DNA of 64,000 nucleotides, from the NCBI RefSeq assembly GCF_042650605.1, contig NZ_JBHSBN010000004.1, positions 124,001-188,000 of the forward strand. Direction: 5' to 3'. Below the pieces are notes generated by a model. That model was not told the origin of the DNA and did not search any database. It worked only from the letters and a program-made list of their open reading frames with translations. Source of the DNA: Micromonospora_J zhanjiangensis (GTDB taxonomy: Bacteria; Actinomycetota; Actinomycetes; Mycobacteriales; Micromonosporaceae). Of the stretch, positions 15,525 to 24,235 are shown one piece after another. Numbering within the stretch: position 1 is the first letter of the stretch; each line of letters opens with the position of its first letter. A program made the translations under genes and the position numbers.

Positions 15525-15770
15525 GCGACTCTCCGGGCTGGGCGGAACGCGATGGCGCGGTAACTCTACGCTGTTGGCGGCGGACCCGGAACGGCCGCGC
15601 CGCCGATCCGTCACCGGGCAGACGCAGCCGCGCAGGCCGGTCCGTCGTAGGCCGGTCCGTCGTAGGCCGGGCACAGCCGGGCCGCGACCCGTCGATGATC
15701 CCGACGGGCCGATCATGGGCTGATCCGGCCGGTCAGGTTAGCGGCGGCGCAGGCCGGGTAGTTCGACCGG

Positions 15771-16040
15771 ATGGCAGCTAAACCGCAACCTCGCGGGGCG
15801 AAAGGGACGGTCGGGCATCCGTACAGCGCGTTGAACCTGCGGCTGGTGCTGGCGACGTTCGGGCTGGTGGTCTCGTTGGTCCTCGGCGTCCTGGCGGCCC
15901 GGGCGCACCACCCGGTGCCGGCCGGGATCCTGTTCCTGCTCGCCGTGGTGGCCGCCGTCGACCTGGTGGTCGTGCAGCGCCGCCGGGCCGCCCGCCGCCG
16001 GGAGGAGCCCCCGGGTAGCCGGCACTCACTCTTCGAGTGA
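15771..16040 (+). CDS. Small membrane protein (DUF6343-like)
   Basis: An 89-aa protein with two hydrophobic helices (about 24-44 and 50-68) between a basic N-terminus (YSALNLRLVLATFG) and a strongly basic tail (QRRRAARRREE). It resembles the actinobacterial DUF6343 family from memory. GTAGTTC lies seven bases upstream of ATG 15771, suggesting a leaderless start. It ends 16 bases before the aldehyde dehydrogenase gene and may be co-transcribed with it. Confidence 0.65.
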   Translation: MAAKPQPRGAKGTVGHPYSALNLRLVLATFGLVVSLVLGVLAARAHHPVPAGILFLLAVVAAVDLVVVQRRRAARRREEPPGSRHSLFE

Positions 16041-16056
16041 CAGGAGCTGGAGAAGC

Positions 16057-17469
16057 ATGTCGATCGCCACCGTCAACCCCGCCACCGGACAGACCGAGAA
16101 GACCTTCGACCCGCACTCGGACGAGCAGATCGACGCCGCCATCGGCCGGGCCGCGGACGGGCACCGGGCGCTGCGGGCGGTCTCCGTCACCGAGCGCGCC
16201 GGTTGGATGAAGGCCGCCGCGGACCTGCTGGAGGCCGACCGGGACGACATCGCCCGGACCATGACCACCGAGATGGGCAAGACCCACGCGGCCGCGAAGG
16301 CCGAGGTGACGAAGTGCGCCGCCGCGGCCCGCTTCTACGCCGACAACGCCGCCGACTTCCTCGCCGACGAGCCGGCCGACGCGGGCGCTGTGAACGCCGT
16401 CCGGGCATTCACCCGGTACCAGCCGCTCGGGCCGGTGCTGGCGGTGATGCCGTGGAACTTCCCGCTCTGGCAGGTCATGCGGTTCGCCGCACCCGCCCTG
16501 ATGGCCGGCAACGTCGGGCTGCTCAAGCACGCCTCGAACGTGCCGCAGACCGCGCTGTACCTGGCCGACCTGTTCCACCGCGCGGGCTTTCCCACCGGCT
16601 CGTTCGAGACCTTGCTGATCGGGTCCGAGCAGGTCGAACGGGTGTTGACCGACCGGCGGGTACGGGCCGCCACGCTGACCGGCAGCGAGACCGCCGGCCG
16701 GGCCATCGCCCAGATCGCCGGCCGGGAACTGAAGAAGATGGTGCTGGAACTCGGCGGCAGCGACCCGTTCGTGGTGATGCCGTCGGCGAGCCTGGACCGG
16801 GCCGCGGAGGTCGCCACCACGGCCCGCTGCCAGAACAACGGCCAGTCCTGCATCGCCGCCAAGCGGTTCATCGTGCACGCGGACGTCTACGACGAGTTCA
16901 CCGAGGCGTTCGTGGCCCGGATGTCGGCGTTGCGGGTGGGCGATCCGATGGACGCCGACACCGACGTCGGGCCACTGGCCAGCGAACACGGGCGGGCCGA
17001 CGTCGAGGAGCAGGTGGCCGACGCGGTGGACAGGGGCGCGCGGGTGCTCTGCGGCGGGCAACGCCCGGACCGGCCCGGCTGGTGGTACCCGCCGACCGTG
17101 GTGGCCGACCTGACGCCGCAGATGCGGATGTGGTCGGAGGAGGTCTTCGGCCCGGTCGCCGGGCTGTACCGGGTGTCGTCCTACGCCGAGGCCGTCGAGG
17201 TGGCCAACGGCACCGCCTTCGGGCTGGGCTCGAACGCCTGGACCCGGGACCCGGACGAGCAGGAGCGGTTCGCCACCGACCTGGACGCCGGCAGCGTGTT
17301 CGTGAACGGGATGACCACGTCGTACCCGGAGTTGCCGTTCGGCGGGGTGAAGAACTCGGGCCACGGCCGGGAGCTGTCGGCCTGGGGGATGCGCGAGTTC
17401 TGCAACATCAAGACCGTCTGGGTGGGCGAGGGCGCGGCCACCGCCGGGGCCGGCGCGCACGCCGAGTAG
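16057..17469 (+). CDS. NADP-dependent succinic-semialdehyde-type aldehyde dehydrogenase
   Basis: The 470-aa enzyme has all ALDH landmarks: PWNFPLWQ (132-139), general base E231 in ELGGSDPF, catalytic C265 in NNGQSCIAAKRF, and EEVFGPV. The HAS at the 158-160 position (LLKHAS) and overall similarity fit the GabD/Sad-type succinate-semialdehyde dehydrogenases, which oxidise the semialdehyde to succinate in the GABA shunt. Substrate assignment is by similarity only. GGAGCTGGAG precedes the ATG. Confidence 0.88.
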   Translation: MSIATVNPATGQTEKTFDPHSDEQIDAAIGRAADGHRALRAVSVTERAGWMKAAADLLEADRDDIARTMTTEMGKTHAAAKAEVTKCAAAARFYADNAADFLADEPADAGAVNAVRAFTRYQPLGPVLAVMPWNFPLWQVMRFAAPALMAGNVGLLKHASNVPQTALYLADLFHRAGFPTGSFETLLIGSEQVERVLTDRRVRAATLTGSETAGRAIAQIAGRELKKMVLELGGSDPFVVMPSASLDRAAEVATTARCQNNGQSCIAAKRFIVHADVYDEFTEAFVARMSALRVGDPMDADTDVGPLASEHGRADVEEQVADAVDRGARVLCGGQRPDRPGWWYPPTVVADLTPQMRMWSEEVFGPVAGLYRVSSYAEAVEVANGTAFGLGSNAWTRDPDEQERFATDLDAGSVFVNGMTTSYPELPFGGVKNSGHGRELSAWGMREFCNIKTVWVGEGAATAGAGAHAE

Positions 17470-17604
17470 ACCGGGGTGCGCGGCCGGCGGCCGCTGGGAG
17501 CGCCCGACAGGGTCAGTCCGGCTACCGGAATGCGGGCCAGTGCTCCGGCCTTCAGGCCGGGGGTGAAGGCCCGCGCGGGTGACCGTGACCCGCGGGCCAG
17601 CTTC

Positions 17605-17610
17605 TAGGCT
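17605..17610 (+). promoter_or_regulatory. -10 box of the leaderless antiporter transcript
   Basis: TAGGCT ends seven bases before ATG 17618, which supports that start over the in-frame GTG at 17579. Confidence 0.5.
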
Positions 17611-17617
17611 GTGGCCC

Positions 17618-19192
17618 ATGCACGGGTTGACCGACGTCGTTGTACTGCTGGCGGTCGCGGTGCTGGGCGCCGCGCTCGCCCGGCGCCTCGGCCTGCTCTC
17701 GCCCATCCTGCTGGTCGTGGTGGGCCTGGCGTTGTCGTTCGTGCCCGGCTTCCTCGACGTACGCCTGGAGCCGGACCTGGTCCTGGTCGGCATCCTCCCG
17801 CCGCTGCTCTACGTCGCGGCGCTGGAGACGTCGGTGCCGGCCTTCCGGCACAACCTGCGGCCGATCCTGCTGCTGGCGGTCGGGCTGGTGCTGTTCACGG
17901 CGGTGGCGGTGGGCTTCGTCGTGCACGCGTTGCTGCCCGGCGTCCCGCTGGCGATCTGCCTGGCCCTCGGCGCGGTCGTCGCCCCGCCGGACGCGGTGGC
18001 GGCGACCGCGGTGGCCCGCCGGATCGGGCTGCCCCGCCGGGTGGTCACCATCCTGGAGGGGGAGAGCCTGGTCAACGACGCGACCGCGCTGGTGCTGCTG
18101 CGGGTCACCAGCGCCGCGGCGATCGGCTCGGCCGCCGGGGTCGGCAGCATCGGCCGGGAGGTGCTGGTGGCCACCGGCGGGGGGATCGCCGTCGGGCTGC
18201 TCGGCATGCTGGTCTTCGGCTTCCTGCACAAGAAGACCACCGACCCGCTCATCGACAACGCGCTGTCGTTGATCACGCCGTTCGCCGTGGTGCTGCTCGC
18301 CGAGTCGTTCCACGCCTCCGGGGTGGTCGCCGTGGTGGTCGCCGGCCTCGGCCTCGGCCACAAGCTGCCGGTGCTGATGTCGGCCGCCTCCCGGTTGCAG
18401 ATGGGCGCGTTCTGGCGGCTGGTCAAGTTCCTGCTGGAAGGACTCGTGTTCCTGCTGGTCGGGCTGCAACTGCGGGACGTGCTCACCGGGCTGGACACTC
18501 CGGGCGGGACGATCGTGCTGGCCACCGCCGCCGTGCTCGGCACCATCGTGCTGGCCCGGTTCGTCTGGATGTATCCGGCCACCTACCTGGAACGGCTGGT
18601 CCCGCGGGTGCGTCGCCGCGACCCCGCCCCGGATCCGCGGGTCCCGACCATCATCGCCTGGGCCGGCATGCGGGGCGTGGTCACCCTGGCCGCCGCGCTG
18701 GCCCTGCCGCTGACCCTGGCCGGCGGGACGACGTACCCTCGCGAGTTGTTCGTCTGGCTCGCGTTCGCGGTCATCGTGGCGACCCTGGTGCTGCAGGGCG
18801 CGACCCTGCCCACGACGGCCCGCCGGTTGCGGCTGCCCGGTGACGACGCGGTCCAGGACGCGCTGGCCGAGGCCGAGGTGCAGCAGCGGGCCGGCCGGGC
18901 CGCCCGGGAGCGGCTGGAGGAACTCGCCGCCGACGCGCCGGAGTCGGTGGTCAAGCGGCTGCGCCGGCTGGTCGAGGACCGGACCAACTCGGCCTGGGAA
19001 CGACTCGGCGGCGACCGGCAGGAGACCCCTTCGCAGGCGTACGGTCGGGTGCGGCAGGAAATGATCGACGCCGAACGGGAGGTGTTCCGGGCCGCCCGGG
19101 ACCAGGGGCGGATTCCCGAGGAGGCGCTGGTCCGCGCCTACCGTGATCTTGATCTCGAAGAGTCGCTGCTACGACGCCGGAGTGAGGAATGA
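17618..19192 (+). CDS. CPA1-family Na+/H+ antiporter
   Basis: A 524-aa integral membrane exchanger with about twelve hydrophobic helices, the ion-binding segment LVVAP-like AVVAPPDAVAATAVARR and the second conserved ESLVNDATALV motif. A charged cytoplasmic tail of roughly 130 residues follows (from about residue 395), rich in Arg/Glu and predicted helical. It would exchange Na+ or K+ for H+. The stop overlaps the start of a UBP zinc-finger gene (ATGA), so the two proteins are made together. Confidence 0.92.
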   Translation: MHGLTDVVVLLAVAVLGAALARRLGLLSPILLVVVGLALSFVPGFLDVRLEPDLVLVGILPPLLYVAALETSVPAFRHNLRPILLLAVGLVLFTAVAVGFVVHALLPGVPLAICLALGAVVAPPDAVAATAVARRIGLPRRVVTILEGESLVNDATALVLLRVTSAAAIGSAAGVGSIGREVLVATGGGIAVGLLGMLVFGFLHKKTTDPLIDNALSLITPFAVVLLAESFHASGVVAVVVAGLGLGHKLPVLMSAASRLQMGAFWRLVKFLLEGLVFLLVGLQLRDVLTGLDTPGGTIVLATAAVLGTIVLARFVWMYPATYLERLVPRVRRRDPAPDPRVPTIIAWAGMRGVVTLAAALALPLTLAGGTTYPRELFVWLAFAVIVATLVLQGATLPTTARRLRLPGDDAVQDALAEAEVQQRAGRAARERLEELAADAPESVVKRLRRLVEDRTNSAWERLGGDRQETPSQAYGRVRQEMIDAEREVFRAARDQGRIPEEALVRAYRDLDLEESLLRRRSEE

Positions 19193-19446
19193 GCTGCGTT
19201 CACCTGACCGAGGCCGGGACGGCCGAACCGTCGACCACCGGGGAATGCCCCGACTGCGTGGCCGTCGGCGCCACCGACTGGGTGCACCTGCGGTCGTGCC
19301 TGACCTGCGGCTACGTCGGGTGCTGCGACTCGTCGCCCCGACAGCACGCCACCGCCCACTTCCGCGAGACCGGGCACCCGGTGATCCGGTCGATCCAGCC
19401 CGGTGAGTCGTGGCGCTGGTGTTTCACCGACGAGGAGATCGGCTGA
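19189..19446 (+). CDS. UBP-type zinc finger protein
   Basis: An 85-aa zinc-binding domain: CVH at 3-5, CPDC, CLTCGYVGCCDSS and two His blocks (HATAHFRETGH). It has the UBP/ZnF-UBP pattern that in eukaryotes binds the C-terminus of ubiquitin. Bacteria without ubiquitin use it for unknown purposes. It overlaps the preceding Na+/H+ antiporter gene by four bases; I recall the two being linked, and sometimes fused, in other actinobacteria, so a regulatory subunit for the antiporter is likely. Confidence 0.9.
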   Translation: MSCVHLTEAGTAEPSTTGECPDCVAVGATDWVHLRSCLTCGYVGCCDSSPRQHATAHFRETGHPVIRSIQPGESWRWCFTDEEIG

Positions 19447-19616
19447 CCGGCCGCCGGGCGCTGCGTGCCCGGCCCGGTTGCCGTACGGTGTTCTCCGGGT
19501 GGGAACCCCGGTCGCCCACGTGATCGGGGACAGACCTGTCGGAAGATCACTTCAGCTTTCCCATCCGGGGTGATCTAGTAGAGACAACCTGGTCCGGTGA
19601 TGGCAGGCTGCGTGCC

Positions 19617-20342
19617 ATGACTCTGAAGCTGCGTTCCGCGGCGGTGAGCGACCGTGGCCTGGTCCGGAGCGGGAACCAGGACTCGGTGCACGCCGGCCCC
19701 TGGCTGATCGCGGTGGCCGACGGCATGGGCGGCATGGCCGCGGGGGACCTCGCCAGCGCCATCACCATCGAGGCGATCGCCGGGCTCGACGTGCCGACCC
19801 CGGACGACGCGCTGGTGGTGGCCCTGCAGGGGGCGATCGAGGTGGCCAGCACCCGGATCCGGGAGGCGGTCGAGGAGGACGGCAGCCGGCAGGGGATGGG
19901 CACCACCCTGACCGCTCTGCTCTTTTCCGGCACCGGCACCTGCGCCGCCCTGGCCCACATCGGCGACTCCCGGGCCTACCTGCTGCGCGACGGCGCCCTC
20001 ACCCAGATCACCCGGGACGACACGTTCGTGCAGTTGCTGGTCGACCAGGGTGTGATCACCCCCGAGCAGGCCAGCAGCCATCCGCGCCGGGCGGTGGTCA
20101 CCCAGGCGCTGCAGGGCGACACGGTGAACACCGCCTTCAACACGGTGGTGCCCCGCGCCGGGGACCGGTGGCTGCTGTGCAGCGACGGACTGTCCAACGT
20201 GGTCCGTGCCGACACCCTCGCCGAGGTGCTGACCGGCAACCCGGACCTCGACGCGTGCGCACGTCGGCTGATCGACCTCGCGCTGCGCGCCGGTGGCCCG
20301 GACAACGTCACCGTCGTGGTGGCCGACGTGGTCGACGACTGA
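19617..20342 (+). CDS. PP2C-family serine/threonine protein phosphatase
   Basis: A 241-aa single-domain phosphatase with the metal-binding aspartates in the usual places: GNQDS, VADGMGGMAAGDLAS, GDSRAYLLRDG and GGPDNVTVVV. It would dephosphorylate Ser/Thr phosphoproteins in the cytoplasm, opposing Hanks-type kinases; no kinase gene is in the window. There is no membrane segment. A CAGGCT box seven bases before ATG 19617 suggests leaderless transcription. It is convergent with hrpB, whose stop codon directly abuts its own. Confidence 0.92.
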   Translation: MTLKLRSAAVSDRGLVRSGNQDSVHAGPWLIAVADGMGGMAAGDLASAITIEAIAGLDVPTPDDALVVALQGAIEVASTRIREAVEEDGSRQGMGTTLTALLFSGTGTCAALAHIGDSRAYLLRDGALTQITRDDTFVQLLVDQGVITPEQASSHPRRAVVTQALQGDTVNTAFNTVVPRAGDRWLLCSDGLSNVVRADTLAEVLTGNPDLDACARRLIDLALRAGGPDNVTVVVADVVDD

Positions 20343-22973
20343 CTAACTTCGGCGGGGGCGTACCTGGCGGGTGGGTGGGGCGGTGGTCGGGTCCTCCGGC
20401 CACGGGTGCCGGGGATAGCGGCCGCGCAGTTCGGCGCGTACCTGGCCGTAGCCGGTCCGCCAGAACGACGCGAGGTCGGCGGTCACCGCCACCGGCCGAC
20501 CGGCGGGGGAGAGCAGGTGCAGCAGGACGGTGACCCGGCCGTCGGCGATCCGTGGCGTGGCCGTCCAGCCGAAGGTCTCCTGCAGCTTCACCGGCAGCAC
20601 CGGTGCCGTCGGGTCGGTGTAGTCCAGCCGGACCCGGGAGCCGCTGGGCACCGGCAGCCGCTCCGGTGCCAGCTCGTCCAGCCGGCCCGCCTCGGGCCAC
20701 GGCAGCAGCCGCCGCAGCGCCGCCGTCACGTCGACCCGGCGCAGGTCGGCCCGGCGCCGGGCGGTCGCCAGTTCGGGACCGAGCCACCGGGTCGCGTCGG
20801 CCAGCAGCGCCTCGTCGGCGACGTCCGGCCACGGCTCGCCCAACGCCCGCCGGCAGAACGCCAGTCGGCGGCGGAGCGCCTCCGCCCCGGGCGTCCAGTC
20901 GAGCAGGCCGAGTCCCTCGGTGCGCAGTCCGTCGAGCAGGGCCGCGACGACCCGCTCCGGATCCGGCCGGGCGATCGGTCGGACGGTCAGCACGATCGCG
21001 CCGAGCCGCTCGACGTCGCGGGCCAGCACGTCACCGTCGGCCCAGTCGATCTCCCGCTCCCACCGCAGCAACGGTCCGCCGGCGGCGCGGGCGGTCGCCT
21101 CGTCGACGACCGCGGCCAACCGGATCCGGGCCGCGCCGCGGCCGGGTGGCCGGTCCGCCCCGGCCACGGCCAGCCAGGGGGAGTCGAACAGCGGCGAACC
21201 GGACGACAGGTCGGCCGCGGTGCCCCCGGCCATCAGGTAGGACCCGGCCCCGGGCTGCCGCAGCCGGGCCAGCCGTTCCGGGTAGGCCAGCCCGACCAGC
21301 AGACCGGCGGCCAGATCGTCCGGGACCGGAGCGCCCGGCTCCGTACCGTCGGGGGTGGGGTGGTCGGTGGCCGGGCCGTCCAGGGCCGGGCGGTCGGTGG
21401 CCGGGCCGGGCGGGTGGCCGGGGGCCGGGTCCGTCCCGGCCGGTGTGCCGGCGCGGTCGGGCGCGGGTCGCCGGTCGACCGCGTCGCGCAACCGGCGGAC
21501 CTCGGTGCGCCAGCGGGCGGTGGCGGCCGGGTCGACGCCCGCGCGCAACCGCCGCCAGCCGGCGACCAGGTCGTCGTCCCGGCCGATGGACTCCTCGGCC
21601 AACAGGGCCACCACCTCGGCGGCCCGGTCGACGCCCAACGGGGCGAGGCCGTCGAGCAGCGCCCGGGCCAGCCGGGGATGCGTACCGATCCGGGCGATCG
21701 CCCGGCCCCGGCCGGTCACCCGGCCGGCCGGGTCCAGCGCGCCGAGGGCGGTCAGGGTGGTCCGGGCGACCCGCAGGGCGGCGTCCGGCGGCGGTTCGGG
21801 CAACGCGAGCCCGGCACCGTCCGCGCTGCCCCAGCAGGCCAACTGGAGCGCGAACGAGGTCAGGTCCGCCCCGGCGATCTCCGGTTCCGGGTACGCCGGC
21901 AACCGCTCGTGGGTGGCCTCGGCCCAGCACCGGTACACCCAACCGGGCGCCTCCCGGCCGGCCCGCCCGGCCCGTTGGGCGGCCGCCGCCCGGGACACCG
22001 GCACGGTGGCCAGACTGCCCAGTCCACGGGCCAGGTCGAGGCGGGGCACCCGGCTCAGGCCGGCGTCCACCACCACCCGTACGCCGGGGACGGTGAGGCT
22101 GCTCTCGGCGACCGCGGTGGCCAGCACCACCCGGCGCCGGGGTCCGGGACGCAGGGCGGCGTCCTGCTCGCGGCCCGGTTGCCGGCCGTGCAGCGGCAGC
22201 AGGTCGATCCGGGCACGCAGGTCCGCGAGCCGCCCGGCGACGGCGGCGATCTCACCGGCGCCGGGAAGGAAGACCAACAGGTCGCCGTCCCGTTCGGACA
22301 CCGCCCGTCGGACGGTGTCGGCGACGTGGTCGAGCAGCCGGGGATCCACCCGTGGGCCGTTCGGCGGCGGCACCGGCCGGGCCGGCGGTGCCCAGGACAC
22401 GCCGACCGGGTGCAGCGCCGACTCGGCGGCGACCACCGGTGCGGGGCCCTCCTCGTCGCCGAGCAGCGCCGCGAAGCGGTCGGCCTCGACGGTCGCCGAC
22501 ATCGCGAGCAGCCGCAGGTCGGGCCGTAGGGCGGCGCGGGCCTCGACCGTGAAGGCGAGCGCCAGGTCCGAGTCGAGATGCCGCTCGTGGCACTCGTCGA
22601 GCAGCACGGCGCCGACGCCGGCCAGCTCGGGATCGCGCTGCAACCGCTGCACCAGCAGGCCGGTGGTGACCACCTCGACCCGGGTCCGCGGCCCGGTGCG
22701 CCGGTCGCCGCGTACCGCGTAGCCGATCCGTTCGCCGGTTCGCTCGCCGAGTAGGGCGGCCATCCGGTGGGCTGCGGCCCGGGCGGCCACCCGGCGGGGC
22801 TGTGCGACGACGACCCGGCCGGTGACCCACTCGGCGACGGCCAGCGGGGCCAGGCTGGTCTTACCGGTCCCCGGCGGCGCCACCAGGACGGCGGCACCAC
22901 GTCGGCGCAACGCCGCGGTGACCGCCGGCAGCACATGGCGAACCGGGAGGTCGACGTCGATCTCGGGGTGCAC
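20343..22973 (-). CDS. hrpB: ATP-dependent helicase HrpB
   Basis: A DEAH/RHA-family helicase of 876 aa. Walker A PPGTGKT lies at residues 33-39, followed by AQPRRVAARAAA, DECHERH, and the Q-R-x-G-R-x-G-R motif VI (AQRAGRAGREAPG). HrpB C-terminal regions follow, ending SFWRTGYGQVRAELRGRYPRHPWPEDP. A proline/aspartate-rich low-complexity insert of about 50 residues splits the middle. GTG 22973 is chosen because the upstream frame runs into a terminator hairpin at 22998-23036. RNA substrate unknown. Confidence 0.92.
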   Translation of the reverse strand: MHPEIDVDLPVRHVLPAVTAALRRRGAAVLVAPPGTGKTSLAPLAVAEWVTGRVVVAQPRRVAARAAAHRMAALLGERTGERIGYAVRGDRRTGPRTRVEVVTTGLLVQRLQRDPELAGVGAVLLDECHERHLDSDLALAFTVEARAALRPDLRLLAMSATVEADRFAALLGDEEGPAPVVAAESALHPVGVSWAPPARPVPPPNGPRVDPRLLDHVADTVRRAVSERDGDLLVFLPGAGEIAAVAGRLADLRARIDLLPLHGRQPGREQDAALRPGPRRRVVLATAVAESSLTVPGVRVVVDAGLSRVPRLDLARGLGSLATVPVSRAAAAQRAGRAGREAPGWVYRCWAEATHERLPAYPEPEIAGADLTSFALQLACWGSADGAGLALPEPPPDAALRVARTTLTALGALDPAGRVTGRGRAIARIGTHPRLARALLDGLAPLGVDRAAEVVALLAEESIGRDDDLVAGWRRLRAGVDPAATARWRTEVRRLRDAVDRRPAPDRAGTPAGTDPAPGHPPGPATDRPALDGPATDHPTPDGTEPGAPVPDDLAAGLLVGLAYPERLARLRQPGAGSYLMAGGTAADLSSGSPLFDSPWLAVAGADRPPGRGAARIRLAAVVDEATARAAGGPLLRWEREIDWADGDVLARDVERLGAIVLTVRPIARPDPERVVAALLDGLRTEGLGLLDWTPGAEALRRRLAFCRRALGEPWPDVADEALLADATRWLGPELATARRRADLRRVDVTAALRRLLPWPEAGRLDELAPERLPVPSGSRVRLDYTDPTAPVLPVKLQETFGWTATPRIADGRVTVLLHLLSPAGRPVAVTADLASFWRTGYGQVRAELRGRYPRHPWPEDPTTAPPTRQVRPRRS

Positions 22974-22997
22974 CCGGCAAGTGTGGCAGAGCACGAC

Positions 22998-23036
22998 ACG
23001 ACGGCCGGACCCGTCTGGGGTGGGTCCGGCCGTCGT
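22998..23036. terminator. Terminator hairpin downstream of the sigma factor gene
   Basis: Perfect 15-bp arms (22998-23012 and 23022-23036) surround a 9-base loop, between the end of the sigma gene at 23082 and the start of hrpB at 22973. It also argues against the longer hrpB reading frame. Confidence 0.75.
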
Positions 23037-23081
23037 CCGTCGAGCGGCCGACGGCACGCGGGGCGCCGTCGGCCGGGTCGG

Positions 23082-23912
23082 TCAGTACGTCTCGCCGAGC
23101 TGCCCACGCAGCTTGGTCAGCGCCCGGGCCAGCAGCCGGGACACGTGCATCTGGGAGACGCCGATCTGCTCCGCGATCTGCGACTGGGTGAGGTTGCCGT
23201 AGAAGCGGAGGGTGAGGATCTTCTGCTCGCGCTCGTCGAGCGTGGCGAGCGCCGGGCCGAGGGCGACCCGCAGCTCGGCGAGTTCGAACTCGCCGTCCTC
23301 GCTGCCGAGCATGTCACCCAGTTCGGTGGCCCGCTCGCCGTCGCCGGTCGGGGTGGACAGCGACACCGCGTTGTAGGCGCGGGCACCCTCCAGGCCCTCC
23401 AGGACCTCTTCCTCGGTGAGCTTCAGGTGGGCGGCGATGTCGGCGACCGTCGGCGACCGGCCGAGGCTCTGCAGCAGCGAGCTGTTGGCCTCGGAGATGG
23501 CCAGCCGCAGCTCCTGCAGCCGGCGGGGCACCCGGATGTCCCAGGTGCGGTCCCGGAAGTGCCGCTTGAGCTCGCCGATGATGGTCGGGATCGCGTACCC
23601 GGCGAAGTCGACGCCGCGGGCCGGGTCGAACTTGTCGACGGCCTTGATCAGGCCGATCGCGGCGGTCTGCACCAGGTCGTCGGACGGCTCGCCCCGGCCG
23701 CTGTAGCGGTGGGCCAGGTGCTGGGCCAGCGGGAGCCAGGCCTCGATCGCCTTCTCCCGCAGCGCCGCCCGCGACGGGTGCTGCGCGGGCAGCGCCGCCA
23801 TCGCCTGCAGGAGGTCGGTGGCGCTGTCGTTGAGTCGGCGCGGATCGAGCTCGACGTCCGCCGGCCGGGTGGCCGTGGCGGTGGTGGCCTGCTCAGTCGT
23901 TGACGCGGTCAT
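23082..23912 (-). CDS. SigB/SigF/SigG-family RNA polymerase sigma factor
   Basis: A 276-aa group 3 sigma factor with region 2 (SDDLVQTAAIGLIKAVDKFDPARGVDFAGYAIPTIIGELKRHF, split here only in description), region 3, and region 4 ending in the HTH SQIAEQIGVSQMHVSRLLARAL. Such factors direct stress or sporulation genes with GTTT/GGGTA promoters; two such promoters occur at 40734 and 41799. No anti-sigma factor gene is adjacent, so regulation must be elsewhere. ATG 23912 has GGGAGGA upstream. Its own terminator is at 22998. Confidence 0.93.
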   Translation of the reverse strand: MTASTTEQATTATATRPADVELDPRRLNDSATDLLQAMAALPAQHPSRAALREKAIEAWLPLAQHLAHRYSGRGEPSDDLVQTAAIGLIKAVDKFDPARGVDFAGYAIPTIIGELKRHFRDRTWDIRVPRRLQELRLAISEANSSLLQSLGRSPTVADIAAHLKLTEEEVLEGLEGARAYNAVSLSTPTGDGERATELGDMLGSEDGEFELAELRVALGPALATLDEREQKILTLRFYGNLTQSQIAEQIGVSQMHVSRLLARALTKLRGQLGETY

Positions 23913-24235
23913 GGTGGTCCTCCCTGCACCTCGTCCGCGGATGAAGGACAAAGTTCGAAGATGGAAGTGCGTATGTGTTTGGTCGGTCGTTCAGGGCAAA
24001 CCTTAACCCGATTGGTTTGCCAAAAGCTAGCCGAACGGCTGATGGATAAATGTCGCGTCGAGCCGGCTATGCGACAAATCGGGCGCAGTTTGTGGGTCCT
24101 CGGGGGGTTTGGCGCGCGCGATGCCGGCCGGAAGCGTGGTCTGCGCCACTCGGACCCGCCGGGCGGCGGGCCCTCCCGGCGCCCGGCCGCCGGGCATACC
24201 GTGGGTGGCATGAGCCGACCGGGAGAGACCGCCGG
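23913..24235. other. Divergent intergenic region of the sigma factor and methyltransferase genes
   Basis: The region is AT-richer than its surroundings between about 23940 and 24080. It holds an inverted repeat at 23995-24021 and a nine-codon ORF at 24210-24239 (MSRPGETAG) whose stop overlaps the next gene start. No RNA gene is seen. Confidence 0.5.
23995..24021. promoter_or_regulatory. Inverted repeat GGCAAACC/GGTTTGCC upstream of the sigma gene
   Basis: Perfect 8-bp arms are separated by 11 bases that include GGGTTA on the minus strand, close to a -10 element for the sigma factor transcript. The site could be an operator or part of an autoregulatory promoter. There is no exact GTTT box at 14-16 bases, so SigB-type autoregulation is not shown. 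Confidence 0.4.

Noticed and set aside
20343..23107. Plus-strand frames opposite hrpB
   Set aside because: Proline/arginine-rich shadow frames of a high-GC gene without start signals or motifs.
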